DNA from: Streptomyces sp. TLI_235
GTDB lineage: Bacteria; Actinomycetota; Actinomycetes; Streptomycetales; Streptomycetaceae
Direction: 5' to 3'
Length of the DNA: 64,000 bases
NCBI GenBank assembly: GCA_002300355.1
Contig: NSGV01000001.1
Location: forward strand, 4,030,001-4,094,000
Below, piece by piece: positions 24,487 to 33,987 of this stretch (its first letter is position 1; the number at the start of each line of letters is the position of its first letter). The notes beneath the pieces were generated by a model. The model searched no databases. It was not told the origin of the DNA and saw only the letters and a program-made list of their open reading frames with translations. Both the position numbers and the translations under genes were made by a program.

Positions 24487-24933
24487 TCAGCGCTTCGTCG
24501 GCAGCGGGGTCTTCGCCGTCGGCAGCGGCGTCCGCGGGGAGGGCAGCACACCCCCGGCACCTGTGCCCGGCGAGGCGCTCGGGGCGAAGTTGTACGAGCG
24601 GCTCGGCGACGGGCCGGGCGAGGAGCCGCAGCCGTAGCCGTCCCCGCTCGACCCGGAGGTCGAGCCAGAGGTGGTGCTGCTGTGGTGGTGGTGCACCGTC
24701 CGGCTGCTCTTCGACTTCTTGGCGCTCCGCCCCGACTTGGCCATCAGCTGCGCCGACAGGTCGCCGCCGAGCACGCCGCCGTCCACTGCGGAGCCGTCCA
24801 CCGCGGAGCCGTCCACCGAGACCGAGGGCCGGCCCGCCGCGTCGCAGGGGTCGTCGCTCTCGTCCGAGCAGGCGGTCGCGGTCAGCAGCACTGTCAGGGC
24901 CGCGGCCGTCGCCAGGGCGGTGCGTCTGCTCAT
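24487..24933 (-). CDS. hypothetical Ser/Pro-rich lipoprotein
   Basis: 148 residues with a lipoprotein signal: basic start, hydrophobic stretch and lipobox TATAC with the modified Cys at 22. The mature part is low-complexity: an acidic start, a repeated SAVDG unit, a basic/serine run, four consecutive histidines near residue 78, then Ser/Pro/Thr-rich sequence. No fold is recognisable. Its ATG overlaps the S9 peptidase stop (ATGA at 24930-24933), so it is translated with the peptidase. Possible extracellular metal binding via the histidine run is speculative. Confidence 0.8.
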   Translation of the reverse strand: MSRRTALATAAALTVLLTATACSDESDDPCDAAGRPSVSVDGSAVDGSAVDGGVLGGDLSAQLMAKSGRSAKKSKSSRTVHHHHSSTTSGSTSGSSGDGYGCGSSPGPSPSRSYNFAPSASPGTGAGGVLPSPRTPLPTAKTPLPTKR

Positions 24934-26765
24934 CTGCCGTCTCCCCCGAGCGCGGGGCCGTCGAGGTGCCGCCGCGCGAAGTCGATCTCCAGCCTCAGCT
25001 GCCGGATCCGTTCCTCCACCACCAGCGAGCCGTGCCCGGCGTCGTAGCGGTAGACCTCGTGCACCTTACCCAGCTCCGCCAGCCGCCCGACATAGTTCTC
25101 GATCTGGCGGATCGGGCAGCGCGGGTCGTTCACCCCGGCGCTGATGTACAGCGGCGCCTTCACCCGCTCCACGTAGGTGAGCGGCGACGACGCCCGCCAG
25201 CGGTCCGGGACCTCCTCCGGGGTGCCGCCGAAGAGCGTGCGGTCCAGCGACTTCAGCGCCTCCATCTCGTCGTCGTACGCCGTGAGGTAGTCCGCGACCG
25301 GGACGGCCGCCAGGCCCAGCGTCCAGTCGCCCGGCTGCACGCCCAGGCCGAGCAGCGTCAGGTAGCCGCCCCAGGAGCCGCCGGACAGCACCAGCCGGGC
25401 CGGGTCCGCCAGCCCGGACTCCACCGCCCAGGCCCGGACGGCCCCGATGTCCTCCAGCTCGATCAGGCCGACCCGCTCGCGCAGCGCGTCCGTCCACGCC
25501 TGGCCGTAGCCGGTCGAGCCCCGGTAGTTGACCCGGACGACCGCGAAACCGTGGTCCAGCCAGGCGGCCGGCCCGGCCGCGAAGGAGTCGCTGTCGTGGT
25601 GCGTCGGGCCGCCGTGGACCTCGAAGACCGTCGGGAAGGGCCCCTCCCCGGCCGGCCGCTGCACCAGCGCGTGCACCCGCCCGCCCGGACCCTCCACCCA
25701 GACGTCCTCCACCGGCACCGACCCCGGCGGCACCGGCCCCGGCGCCCGCAGCACCACCGTGCCCGCCGTCGAGCGGACGGCCGAGGGCTCCGCCGCCGAC
25801 GACCACAGGAACTCCACCGTGCCGTCCGGCCGCGCCGTCGCCCCCGCCACCGTGCCCCGCGGCGTGTCCAGCCGGGTCAGCCGGCCGCTCGCCAGGTCGT
25901 ACGAGAAGAGCTCGCTGCGCGCCTCGTACTCGTGCTCGATCAGCAGCGCCGCCGCACCCGGCCGCCACTGCGCCGACAGATCGCCCGGGAACTCCCGGCC
26001 CTGCTCGTCGCGCAGCCCCAACTCGGTCTCGGTGCCGGTGGCCACGTCCCACAACATCGGCTCCCACCGGCCGCGGCGCTGGTGCGCCACCAGCAGCCGG
26101 GTGTCGCCGTCCGCCGGCGCGAAGCCCAGGCAGGCCACCCCGCGCGGCTCCGCCCGGCCGGTCACCTCGTCCAGGTCGGCGACCGCCGCGCCGTCCGACA
26201 GCCGCAGCACCCGGATCGCCGAGTGCATCGCGTCCCCGTGCTCGGTGTGATCGACCGCCAGCAGCGAACCGTCGTACGAGAGGTCGCCGATGCCGCCGTA
26301 CTCGGCGTGCCGGTACACCTCCTCCACCTCGGACGCACCCGGCCGGCGCAGGAAGAGCGTGGTGCCCTCGTCGTCCGTCGAGGTGCCGACCACCACCGAG
26401 CCGTCCCGCCCCAGCGCCAGGCCCGCCGAGTACGCGGCGGGCACACCCGGCACCGCCTCCTCGTCCGGACCGCCCGCGAACGGCTGCCGGCGCCACACCC
26501 CGAACTCGTCGCCGTCGGTGTCGTCGAACCACCACACCCACGCGCCGTCCGGGCTGAGCTCGGCGTCCGTCGTGCCGTTCGGGCGGTGGGTCACCCGGCG
26601 GTGCGTGTCCGTGGCCCGGTCCCAGGCGTACACCTCGTAGGTGCCGGTGGAGTTCGACACGTACAGCGCCCGCTCCGGGGCGTCGTCCGCCCAGTCCGGC
26701 AACGACACCCGGGCCGCCCTGAACCGCTGCTCCCACGCCGGTACGCTGCTCTTCTCCTCGCTCAT
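24930..26765 (-). CDS. S9 family prolyl oligopeptidase
   Basis: 611 residues from ATG 26765. The N-terminal ~370 residues form a WD/beta-propeller-like region (YVSNSTGTYEVYAWDR, ELSPDGAWVWWFDD), and the C-terminal alpha/beta-hydrolase domain holds the catalytic triad. The nucleophile serine is in GGSWGGY (about 463), Asp in VNDPRCP (about 547) and His in DAGHGS (about 576). No signal peptide, so a cytoplasmic oligopeptidase or acyl-peptide hydrolase. It overlaps the lipoprotein gene by 4 bases and lies 80 bases from the NTF2-like gene on the same strand. Confidence 0.94.
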   Translation of the reverse strand: MSEEKSSVPAWEQRFRAARVSLPDWADDAPERALYVSNSTGTYEVYAWDRATDTHRRVTHRPNGTTDAELSPDGAWVWWFDDTDGDEFGVWRRQPFAGGPDEEAVPGVPAAYSAGLALGRDGSVVVGTSTDDEGTTLFLRRPGASEVEEVYRHAEYGGIGDLSYDGSLLAVDHTEHGDAMHSAIRVLRLSDGAAVADLDEVTGRAEPRGVACLGFAPADGDTRLLVAHQRRGRWEPMLWDVATGTETELGLRDEQGREFPGDLSAQWRPGAAALLIEHEYEARSELFSYDLASGRLTRLDTPRGTVAGATARPDGTVEFLWSSAAEPSAVRSTAGTVVLRAPGPVPPGSVPVEDVWVEGPGGRVHALVQRPAGEGPFPTVFEVHGGPTHHDSDSFAAGPAAWLDHGFAVVRVNYRGSTGYGQAWTDALRERVGLIELEDIGAVRAWAVESGLADPARLVLSGGSWGGYLTLLGLGVQPGDWTLGLAAVPVADYLTAYDDEMEALKSLDRTLFGGTPEEVPDRWRASSPLTYVERVKAPLYISAGVNDPRCPIRQIENYVGRLAELGKVHEVYRYDAGHGSLVVEERIRQLRLEIDFARRHLDGPALGGDGR

Positions 26766-26845
26766 CCCCCCATCCAACCCGATGCCCGGCAGGTAGCGGA
26801 ACGCGTCCGCCCGTGCCGGGCACCCGGTCGCCGCCGCACGGGCAC

Positions 26846-27208
26846 TCAGACGCCCGGCACCTTGTCCAGGAAACCGGCCACCGAGGCGATCCGGCCCGCC
26901 CCGTCGAGGGCCAGCACGTCGAAGCCCTCCACCAGCGGCTCCGCGCCGGCCGGCCCCAGGCCCCAGGTGAACCGCGCCACGTGGTGGTGCGCGTCCACCG
27001 GGCCGAGGGTGAACACGAAACCCGGGAACTGCGCCCGGACCGCCGCCACGGTCGCGTCCAGCCCGTCCCGGCCGGCCACGTCCACCAGCGGGTCGGTGTA
27101 GCTGCCGTCCTCGGCCCACAGGGCCTCTATCGCCGCCCGCCGCGCCCCGCCGTCGGTCTCGTTCCACACGGCGATGTACTGCTCCACGATCTGCTGCAGG
27201 TCGCTCAC
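26846..27208 (-). CDS. NTF2-like (SnoaL-type) protein
   Basis: 120 residues from GTG 27208 with GGAGGA upstream on the minus strand. It starts with IVEQYIAVWNETDGGARRA, contains LWAEDGSYTDPL and ends VAGFLDKVPGV, the pattern of the nuclear transport factor 2 / SnoaL-like superfamily, a cone-shaped small-ligand pocket. No specific substrate is predictable. Divergent from the LuxR regulator (136 bases between starts) and upstream of the S9 peptidase on the same strand. Confidence 0.88.
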   Translation of the reverse strand: MSDLQQIVEQYIAVWNETDGGARRAAIEALWAEDGSYTDPLVDVAGRDGLDATVAAVRAQFPGFVFTLGPVDAHHHVARFTWGLGPAGAEPLVEGFDVLALDGAGRIASVAGFLDKVPGV

Positions 27209-27343
27209 GGTGCTGTCCTCCCGTTCCTCGGCGGGGCGTTCCCGCTGCTCACGAAGGTAGGCCGGATCCGCGCCCGGCGAATCGGTCGACCATAGGTCAA
27301 GTACCGCGCCCCGCAGCGGAATCGGCTGGGTAGGGTGACGGTC

Positions 27344-30016
27344 ATGCTGTACGGCAGGGCGGGGGAGCAGGCGGCGGTCCGGGCACTGCTGGACGCGGCA
27401 CGCGCCGGACACAGCGGCGCACTCGTCCTGCGGGGCGAACCCGGCATCGGCAAGACCGCCCTTCTCGACGCCGCCGCCCGGGACGCCGACGGCTTCCGGG
27501 TGGTCCGCGCCGCCGGCACCGAGTACGAGGCCGAACTCCCCTTCGCCGGGCTGCACCTGCTCCTCGCCCCCGCCCTCGACCGGCTCGGCGCCCTGCCCGC
27601 CCCGCTGCGCCGCGCCCTGGAGGGCGCCTTCGGCCTCGCCGACACCGGCCCCGGCGACCGGCTGCTGCTCGGCCTCGCCGCCCAGCACCTGCTCGCCGAA
27701 CTCGCCACGGAGCAGCCGCTGCTGTGCCTGGTCGACGACGCCCACTGGCTGGACCCCGCCTCCGCCGAGGCACTGCTCGTCGCCGCCCGCCGGCTCCGCG
27801 AGGAGGGCGTCGTCCTGCTGTTCGCCGCCCGCGACGGCGAAGGCGCCGTCCCCGCGGGCGGCCTGGCCGAACTCCGGCTCGAACCGCTCGCCGCCGACGA
27901 CGCCGAACGGCTGCTGCCCGCCGCACTCGACCCGGCCGTCCGCCGCCGGGTGCTCGCCGAGGCCCACGGAAACCCGCTCGCCCTCACCGAACTCCCCGCC
28001 GCCCTCGGCACCGACACCGCGGGCGGCCCGCTGCCGCTGCCCGGCCGGCTCCGGCTCGCCTTCCACGGACGGCTCACCCGGCTGCCCGCCGCCACCCAGA
28101 CCCTGCTCCTCGTCGCCGCCGCCGAGGAGACCGGCGACCTCGGCACCGTCCTCACCGCGGCCGCCGCCCTCGGCGCCGGACCCGCCGACCTGCCGCCCGC
28201 CGAACAGGACGGCCTCGTCCGCGCCACCGACACCCGGCTCGTCCTCCACCACCCGCTGCTACGCGCCGCCGTCCTCCAGCGGGCCCCGCTCGACCAGCGC
28301 ATCGCCGTCCACCGCGCCCTCGCCGCCGCCCTCGACGGCGACCGCAGGACCTGGCACCTCGCCCTCGCCGCCACCGGCCCCGACGCCGCCCTCGCCGACG
28401 CCCTGGAGGAGGCCGCCCACCGCGCCGAGGCCCGCGGCGGGCACGCCGGCGCCGCCGCCGCGTACGAACGCGCCGCCCGCCTCACCACCGACCACGACGG
28501 CCGCACCCGGCGTCTCGTCCTCGCCGCCGAGGCCGCCGCCGACGCCGGCGAGACCGACCGCGCCGAGCAGCTCGCCGTCCGCGCCCGCGCCCGCACCGCG
28601 GACCCGCTCGCGCTCGCCCTGATCGACCACCTGCGGGCCACCGCCGCCTTCCTCCGCGGCGACCACGCCGACGCCTTCCGGCTGCTCCTCGACGCGGCCG
28701 GCACCGGGATCGAGGCCCCGCACGCCGCCCGGATGCTCTTCCAGGCCTGCCACGCCGCCTGGTACCTCGGCGAGGCCGAACTCGCCGCCTTCGCCGACCG
28801 GCTGGCCGCCCTGCCGCTGCCGCCCGGGGACCCGGCCGCACCGATCGCCGAGTACCTGCTGGCCGGCACCCTGCCGCTGCTCGGCCGCCCCGCCCCCGCC
28901 GCCCCGGACGCCGCCGTCGCGATCGAGAAGGCCCGGCAGGCCGGCGCCGACGCCGTCCGCGACTTCACCCAGCTGAGCGGCATCACCCTCGTCCTCGGCC
29001 GCGACGAGGAGACCCACCGGGTCACCGCCGGGCTGATCGACGAGGCCCGCCGCGCCGGCGCCGTCGGGGCGCTGCCCGCCCTGCTCTTCTTCCACGCCGA
29101 GGCCCAGCTCTTCCACGGCCGGCACCGGGACGCCGAGGTCACCGCCGAGGAAGGGCTCGCACTCGCCCGCGACACCGGCCAGCCCCAGTGGACCAGCCAG
29201 CTCACCGCCCTGCTGGCCCTGCTCGCCGCCCTCGCCGGCGACGCCGGCCGGTGCACCGCACTCACCGCCGAGGCCCTCGACGGCGGCGGCCCGGCCAGGC
29301 CCGCCGGACGCGCCTGGACCCAGTGGGCCCTCGGCCTGCTCGACCTCGGCGAGGGCCGCGCCGCCGAGGCCCTGGACCGGCTGGCCGAGCTCACCGGCGG
29401 CCCCCAGCGCCACCACGTCTCCGGCACCCGGGCCGTCCCCGACCTCGTCGAGGCCGCCGTCCGGCTCGGCCGGCCCGAGCACGCCGAGGAGCCCTACCGG
29501 CGGTTCGCCCGCTGGGCCGAGGCCTGCGACCGGCCCTGGGCGCGCGCCCTGCTGCTGCGCTGTCAGGCCCTGCTCGGCCCCGAGGAACTCGCCGAATCCG
29601 CCTACCTCGCCGCCCTCGACCTGCACCGCACCGCCGAGCGGCCCTTCGAACAGGCCCGCACCGCCCTGCTGTACGGGGAGTGGCTGCGCCGCTCGCGCCG
29701 CCGCACCGACGCCCGGCCCCACCTGCGGGCCGCCCTGGAGGCCTTCGACCTGGTCGGTGCGCGGCCGTGGGCCGACCGGGCCCGCACCGAACTCACCGCC
29801 ACCGGGGTCGGTGCCCCCGCCGCACCGGCCGCCGGGCCGCTCGCCGCGCTCACCCCGCAGGAGCTGCAGATCGTCCGGCTCGCCGCCCAGGGGCTGAGCA
29901 ACCGCGACATCGCCGCCCAGCTCTTCCTCAGCCCCCGCACGGTCGGCCACCACCTCTACAAGGCCTATCCCAAGCTGGGCGTCACCTCCCGTCAGGACCT
30001 CGCCGACCTGGTCTGA
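27344..30016 (+). CDS. large LuxR-family (LAL) transcriptional regulator with AAA/NACHT-type ATPase
   Basis: 890 residues from ATG 27344 (GTG 27335 is an alternative). The N-terminal ATPase has Walker A GEPGIGKT (about 31-38) and Walker B LLCLVDDAHWLD (about 126-137). A long helical, TPR-like middle (about 300-800) is typical of STAND/LAL signal integrators. The C-terminal HTH (about 833-890, LTPQELQIVRLAAQGLSNRD then FLSPRTVGHHLYKAYPKL) is a LuxR/GerE domain. Ligand and targets unknown; divergence from the NTF2-like/S9 genes makes them candidate targets. Confidence 0.92.
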   Translation: MLYGRAGEQAAVRALLDAARAGHSGALVLRGEPGIGKTALLDAAARDADGFRVVRAAGTEYEAELPFAGLHLLLAPALDRLGALPAPLRRALEGAFGLADTGPGDRLLLGLAAQHLLAELATEQPLLCLVDDAHWLDPASAEALLVAARRLREEGVVLLFAARDGEGAVPAGGLAELRLEPLAADDAERLLPAALDPAVRRRVLAEAHGNPLALTELPAALGTDTAGGPLPLPGRLRLAFHGRLTRLPAATQTLLLVAAAEETGDLGTVLTAAAALGAGPADLPPAEQDGLVRATDTRLVLHHPLLRAAVLQRAPLDQRIAVHRALAAALDGDRRTWHLALAATGPDAALADALEEAAHRAEARGGHAGAAAAYERAARLTTDHDGRTRRLVLAAEAAADAGETDRAEQLAVRARARTADPLALALIDHLRATAAFLRGDHADAFRLLLDAAGTGIEAPHAARMLFQACHAAWYLGEAELAAFADRLAALPLPPGDPAAPIAEYLLAGTLPLLGRPAPAAPDAAVAIEKARQAGADAVRDFTQLSGITLVLGRDEETHRVTAGLIDEARRAGAVGALPALLFFHAEAQLFHGRHRDAEVTAEEGLALARDTGQPQWTSQLTALLALLAALAGDAGRCTALTAEALDGGGPARPAGRAWTQWALGLLDLGEGRAAEALDRLAELTGGPQRHHVSGTRAVPDLVEAAVRLGRPEHAEEPYRRFARWAEACDRPWARALLLRCQALLGPEELAESAYLAALDLHRTAERPFEQARTALLYGEWLRRSRRRTDARPHLRAALEAFDLVGARPWADRARTELTATGVGAPAAPAAGPLAALTPQELQIVRLAAQGLSNRDIAAQLFLSPRTVGHHLYKAYPKLGVTSRQDLADLV

Positions 30017-30163
30017 CACGGCTGGCGGGGGCTTGGACACCCTTCACCGCCCGGTGCCGCGCGTCCTTGCGCCGACGCGCGCGGGGTGGCGGCCTGGCGC
30101 GCCGCGAGGGGCCTTTCGGGTTATCAATGAATCCGGACGAAACCGGACAAAAGGATCAGCGCC

Positions 30164-30709
30164 ATGCCCGTCTCCAACCTCATCGTCGGTCCGCCGCCCC
30201 CTCTGACCGTCACCGCCGACGGCTCCGCCCTGATCGCCGAGATCGAGGACTACCTCGCCTCACTGCCACCGTCCGCCCGCATCCCCGTCCCGTACGTCTG
30301 CCCGCTGGGCCGGGTGGTCCAGCCGTGGAACGCCGACCAGCCGCTGCCCCGCCGCACCGTGCTCGACCGGCTCGCCCACCGCCCGCCACGGCCCGTCCCG
30401 GTCTCCGTCGCCGGGCACCTCCAGCTGACCTCGCGCTACCTGACCGCCTTCGGCTGGCTGCAGGGCGCCCTGTGGGACTCGCACGGCCGGGTCTGCCTGC
30501 TCGGCGCCCAGACCGCCGTCCTCGCCCACGGCTACGGCAACCCGCAGACCGTCCGCCGGGCCCGCACCCAGGTCATGGAGGTACTGCACGCCCGGGGCAT
30601 CGCCGTCAGCTCGCCGGACATCTTCAACGACGCCCCCACCACCCACGAGGCGGACATCCACCGCGTCCTGGCCTCGGCCGCCGCCCGCGCCCACACCCTG
30701 GGCATCTGA
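30164..30709 (+). CDS. DUF6197-like hypothetical protein
   Basis: 181 residues from ATG 30164. No signal peptide or membrane helix. The core YLTAFGWLQGALWDSHGRVC followed by LGAQTAV resembles the pattern of DUF6197 proteins (small, unknown function). An N-terminal stretch with LIAEIEDYLASLPPSARIPV precedes it. It follows the LuxR regulator by about 150 bases and precedes tRNA-Pro; role unknown. Confidence 0.7.
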   Translation: MPVSNLIVGPPPPLTVTADGSALIAEIEDYLASLPPSARIPVPYVCPLGRVVQPWNADQPLPRRTVLDRLAHRPPRPVPVSVAGHLQLTSRYLTAFGWLQGALWDSHGRVCLLGAQTAVLAHGYGNPQTVRRARTQVMEVLHARGIAVSSPDIFNDAPTTHEADIHRVLASAAARAHTLGI

Positions 30710-30776
30710 CCGGCACCGCCCGGGCCCGGACGGAGCCTCAGGTCTTCCATCGACTGAGTCGGCGTCACGCAACGAC

Positions 30777-30810
30777 AGAGGCCCTGCCGGATCTCTCCGG
30801 CAGGGCCTCT
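30777..30810 (-). terminator. terminator of tRNA-Pro
   Basis: Perfect 14-base stem (30777-30790 with 30797-30810) and 6-base loop, 9 bases beyond the tRNA-Pro 3' end on the minus strand. It may also stop transcripts coming from the DUF6197-like gene. Confidence 0.8.
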
Positions 30811-30818
30811 GCACTGGG

Positions 30819-30892
<74 letters not shown>

Positions 30893-30992
30893 GTCCTGCT
30901 CTGTTGCCTTCCGTCTCCGGCGCAACGAGTAGAACTCTACAGGAGGTGCGCCGAGAGACGAAATCCGATTCCGCTGGGGGCGTCGGTGCAGG

Positions 30993-31934
30993 TCAGATGC
31001 CGGGGGTGAGGGTCAGCAGGGTCGCCTCCGGAGGGCAGGCGAAGCGGACGGGGGTGTAGCGGTTGGTTCCGCACCCGGCCGAGACGTGGAGGTACGAGCG
31101 GTGGCCGCCGGCCTTGTGGGTGGAGAGGCCCTTCACCCGGTCGGTGTCGATGTCGCAGTTGGTGACCAGGGCGCCGTAGAACGGGATGCAGAGCTGCCCG
31201 CCGTGGGTGTGCCCGGCGAGGATCAGCGGGTAGCGGTCGGCGGTGAAGGCGTCCAGCACCCGCAGGTACGGGGCGTGCACGACGGCCAGCGACAGGTCGG
31301 CGTCCGCGGACGGGCCGCCGGCCACCTTGGCGTACTTGTCGTGCCGGATGTGCGGGTCGTCCAGGCCGGTGAACTCGACGTCCAGCCCCGCGATCGTGAG
31401 TCGGCCGCGGGCGTTGTTGAGGTTCAGCCAGCCGGCCTCGTCGAAGCCGTCGCGCAGCTTCTGCCACGGGTTGTGGACGGCGCCCTTGATGCCGCGGCGG
31501 CTGCTGCCGTCCGGGTTGTTGAGGCCGTGCACGCCGGTCCGCAGCGCGGTGAGGTAGCGGGTGGGGCTCTTGCGGGCGGGCCCGTAGTAGTCGTTCGAGC
31601 CGAAGACGTAGACGCCGGGGAAGTCCATCAGCGGGCCGAGCGCGTCCAGGGTGGCGGGGACGCCGAGCGGGTCGGAGAGGTTGTCCCCGGTGTTCACCAC
31701 CAGGTCGGGGCGGAGCCCGGCGAGGCTCTGCAACCAGCGCTGTTTCTTGTTCTGCCCGGTCACCATGTGGATGTCGGAGACCTGCAGGATCCGGATCGGC
31801 CGCGCGCCGCGCGGCAGGATCGGGACCTCGACGCGGCGCAGCCGGAAGGCGCGGACCTCGTAGCCTGCGGAGTACGCGAGGCAGGCGGCGCCGGCGGCGG
31901 CGACACCGAGCGGGACTGAGTACAGCGGTCGCAT
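30993..31934 (-). CDS. membrane-anchored metallophosphoesterase
   Basis: 313 residues from ATG 31934. An N-terminal hydrophobic segment (about 5-24, VPLGVAAAGAACLAYSAGY) may anchor it, followed by a calcineurin-like phosphoesterase domain with all metal motifs: SDIH (about 54), VNTGDN, GSNDYYG and GHTHGG. It is the YaeI/YkuE-type family often seen near class A PBP genes in actinobacteria; substrates are probably phospholipid or nucleotide phosphates. It lies about 2 kb from the PBP gene on the same strand. Confidence 0.93.
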   Translation of the reverse strand: MRPLYSVPLGVAAAGAACLAYSAGYEVRAFRLRRVEVPILPRGARPIRILQVSDIHMVTGQNKKQRWLQSLAGLRPDLVVNTGDNLSDPLGVPATLDALGPLMDFPGVYVFGSNDYYGPARKSPTRYLTALRTGVHGLNNPDGSSRRGIKGAVHNPWQKLRDGFDEAGWLNLNNARGRLTIAGLDVEFTGLDDPHIRHDKYAKVAGGPSADADLSLAVVHAPYLRVLDAFTADRYPLILAGHTHGGQLCIPFYGALVTNCDIDTDRVKGLSTHKAGGHRSYLHVSAGCGTNRYTPVRFACPPEATLLTLTPGI

Positions 31935-32047
31935 CGGTCCATGCTCTCAGACGCAGGTTCGGGCCGTGACCGGGCAGGTCACCCCGGGCGCTCCCGGACC
32001 GGCCGCGGAGTCGCTCCGGCGGGCCGGCCCGGGGGCGTGGCCGCGGG

Positions 32048-33265
32048 TCAGGCGGTGCGGCGGCGCCGGGTCGCGCGGAGGATCCCGGCGCCCAGGGCGA
32101 GCAGGGCGGCGCCGGCGGCCGCCGTCCCGGCAGTGCCCTTCGGGCCGGTGGCGGCCAGTTCGCCGGTGCCGGTGGTCCCCGAGGTGCCGCCCGTGGTGCC
32201 GTCACCGATCGGCGTGGCCGTCCCGGTGGGGGCGGGGGTGGCGGTGGCCGGGGCGGTCGTCACGGTGATCCGGGCCTGGTCGGCGCCGATCGTGGTCGCG
32301 AACGGCTCGTCCTTCCACTGGTTGACGAGGATCGCGGTGCGGACGCTCACCGTTCCCGCCGGGGTTCCGGCCGGGAAGGAGAGCCGCACCCGCACGGTGA
32401 CGGTGGCTCCGGCCGGCACGGAGGCGTCCGGCCCGAGCAGGTAGTACGCCTTCGGGGCGTCCGGGTCGTGGTCGACCACGGCCGTCGCCTCCGTCCAGCG
32501 GCCGTCGGCGCCGCGGATCTCCACCTCGGCGCTCCGCGTGATGTGCAGGACGTGGGCCAGGTTGAGGTAGTCGGACGGGGTGTCGTTCCGCAGACGGGCG
32601 TCGAACTCCACCGGGGCACCGCCGGCCACCGCGGTCGCGGGCACGTCGAGGAGCTTGCCGGTGGGGCTGACGACGGCGACGGTCGAGGTGTTCTCGGCGA
32701 GGGGCGCGCCACCGTCGGGGGAGGCGGTCAGGGCCGAGCGGAGGCGGATGGACTCGATGCCGCCGTTGGTGGCGCCGTGGTGCGGGGTGCCCATCGGGGC
32801 GCCGATCCGCAGCAGGACGGTCCGCGTGCCGCCCGCCGGTACGGTCACACCGCCCGGCAGGGTGCCCCGGAACACGCCGCCCGCGAAGGTCAGCGGAAGC
32901 GGCTTCCAGGCACCGCCGGCCGCCTCCTGGTAGCTCATGCCGAGACCGTCGGAGGGCGAGCCCGTGCCGACCTCGGCGGTGAAGCCGAGCGTCAGCTTCT
33001 CCTCGTCCGTCCCGGGGTTGGTGACGGTCTCGGTGAACGGGACCTCCTGCCCGGCGAAGCCGACCGCAGCGGGTGCCTGCACCGTCAGTCCGGCCACCGG
33101 CGCGGCCGCGCGGGCGCCGGCACCGGCCGTCGGGGTGGTGCCCGTCGCGGTGCCCGGGGTGGCGGTCTCCGCGAAGGCGGGAGCCGCGCCCAGCGTGAGG
33201 CCCGACACCGCCAGGGCGGCGATCAGGGCGGTGCGGCGGCGGTACTGGGCGGCGGTGGTGCGCAT
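32048..33265 (-). CDS. secreted cell-wall protein with LAATG sortase signal
   Basis: 405 residues from ATG 33265 behind GGGGGACC. A signal peptide covers about 1-32 (IAALAVSGLTLGAAPAFA). The long mature part has beta-rich segments (VTNPGTDEEKLTLGFTAEV, VRVRLSFPAG) like immunoglobulin-type wall proteins. The C-terminus has a sorting signal: LAATG at about 370, a hydrophobic helix (about 376-393) and a basic tail RRRR. LAxTG is the motif used by class E sortases in streptomycetes. Predicted to be covalently attached to the wall; ligand unknown. Confidence 0.87.
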   Translation of the reverse strand: MRTTAAQYRRRTALIAALAVSGLTLGAAPAFAETATPGTATGTTPTAGAGARAAAPVAGLTVQAPAAVGFAGQEVPFTETVTNPGTDEEKLTLGFTAEVGTGSPSDGLGMSYQEAAGGAWKPLPLTFAGGVFRGTLPGGVTVPAGGTRTVLLRIGAPMGTPHHGATNGGIESIRLRSALTASPDGGAPLAENTSTVAVVSPTGKLLDVPATAVAGGAPVEFDARLRNDTPSDYLNLAHVLHITRSAEVEIRGADGRWTEATAVVDHDPDAPKAYYLLGPDASVPAGATVTVRVRLSFPAGTPAGTVSVRTAILVNQWKDEPFATTIGADQARITVTTAPATATPAPTGTATPIGDGTTGGTSGTTGTGELAATGPKGTAGTAAAGAALLALGAGILRATRRRRTA

Positions 33266-33441
33266 CGGAAGGTCCCCCTGGAGTCCGGCGGGCCTCGCTC
33301 GGCCCGCTCACATCCGGATAGACGTGCGTCCCGCGCGCAGGTTGCAGGTGGCCCCGGAGAATTTCCGCCGGATCCCCGCGGTCGGCCGGGCCCGCTCAAA
33401 TTGGTGCGCGGAAAGCGCCCCGGGCTGCGAAGATTTGGGCC

Positions 33442-33897
33442 ATGACGACGCTCAAGCAGCAGCTGCAGGAGGACCTCACGGCTGCGATCAAGGCCAGGGA
33501 CGAGCTCCGCTCGTCCACCCTCCGGCTGACGCTGGCCGCGGTCACCTCGGAGGAGGTGGCGGGCAAGACCAAGCGGGAGCTCTCCGACTCCGAGGTGCTG
33601 AAGGTGATCGCCCGTGAGGCGAAGAAGCGCCGCGAGGCCGCGGAGGCGTTCGACAACGCCGGGCGCGCCGAGTCGGCCGCCCAGGAGCGGGCGGAGGGCG
33701 AGGTCCTCGCCGGGTACCTGCCGCAGCAGCTCTCGGACGAGGAGCTGGCCGCGATCGTCGCCGAGGCGGTGGCCGAGAGCGGTGCCTCCGGCCCGCAGGC
33801 GATGGGCGCCGTGATGAAGCTGGTGCGCCCGAAGGTGGGCGACCGGGCGGAGGGCGGCCGGGTGGCCGCCGCGGTGAAGGCCGCGCTGGCGGGCTGA
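33442..33897 (+). CDS. GatB/YqeY domain-containing protein
   Basis: 151 residues from ATG 33442. Starts MTTLKQQLQEDLTAAIKARD and shows the YqeY pattern (SSTLRLTLAAVTSEEVAGKT, GYLPQQLSDEEL, GAVMKLVRPKVG). YqeY proteins resemble the GatB C-terminal tRNA-binding region but are free-standing; exact role is unsettled. It diverges from the LAATG wall protein and converges on the PBP gene, separated by the bidirectional terminator at 33936-33970. Confidence 0.92.
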   Translation: MTTLKQQLQEDLTAAIKARDELRSSTLRLTLAAVTSEEVAGKTKRELSDSEVLKVIAREAKKRREAAEAFDNAGRAESAAQERAEGEVLAGYLPQQLSDEELAAIVAEAVAESGASGPQAMGAVMKLVRPKVGDRAEGGRVAAAVKAALAG

Positions 33898-33935
33898 CCG
33901 CACGCCGCCCGGGGCCGGCCCGGAACGGAACGCCG

Positions 33936-33970
33936 GAGGGCGGCCACCCCGTGTCGGGGTGGCCGCCCTC
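33936..33970. terminator. bidirectional terminator between YqeY and PBP genes
   Basis: Perfect 15-base stem (33936-33950 with 33956-33970) and 5-base loop, lying between two convergent stop codons (33897 and 33988). Confidence 0.88.
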
Positions 33971-33987
33971 GGCCGTGTGCGGGCCGG

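Noticed and set aside
24487..24933. Four-histidine run in the lipoprotein as a vector tag
   Set aside because: It is embedded in native low-complexity sequence with genomic codon use and context.
23655..27101. 1148-codon plus-strand frame across SURF1, the lipoprotein and the S9 peptidase
   Set aside because: Arg/Pro/Gly-rich shadow of real genes on both strands, with no domain.
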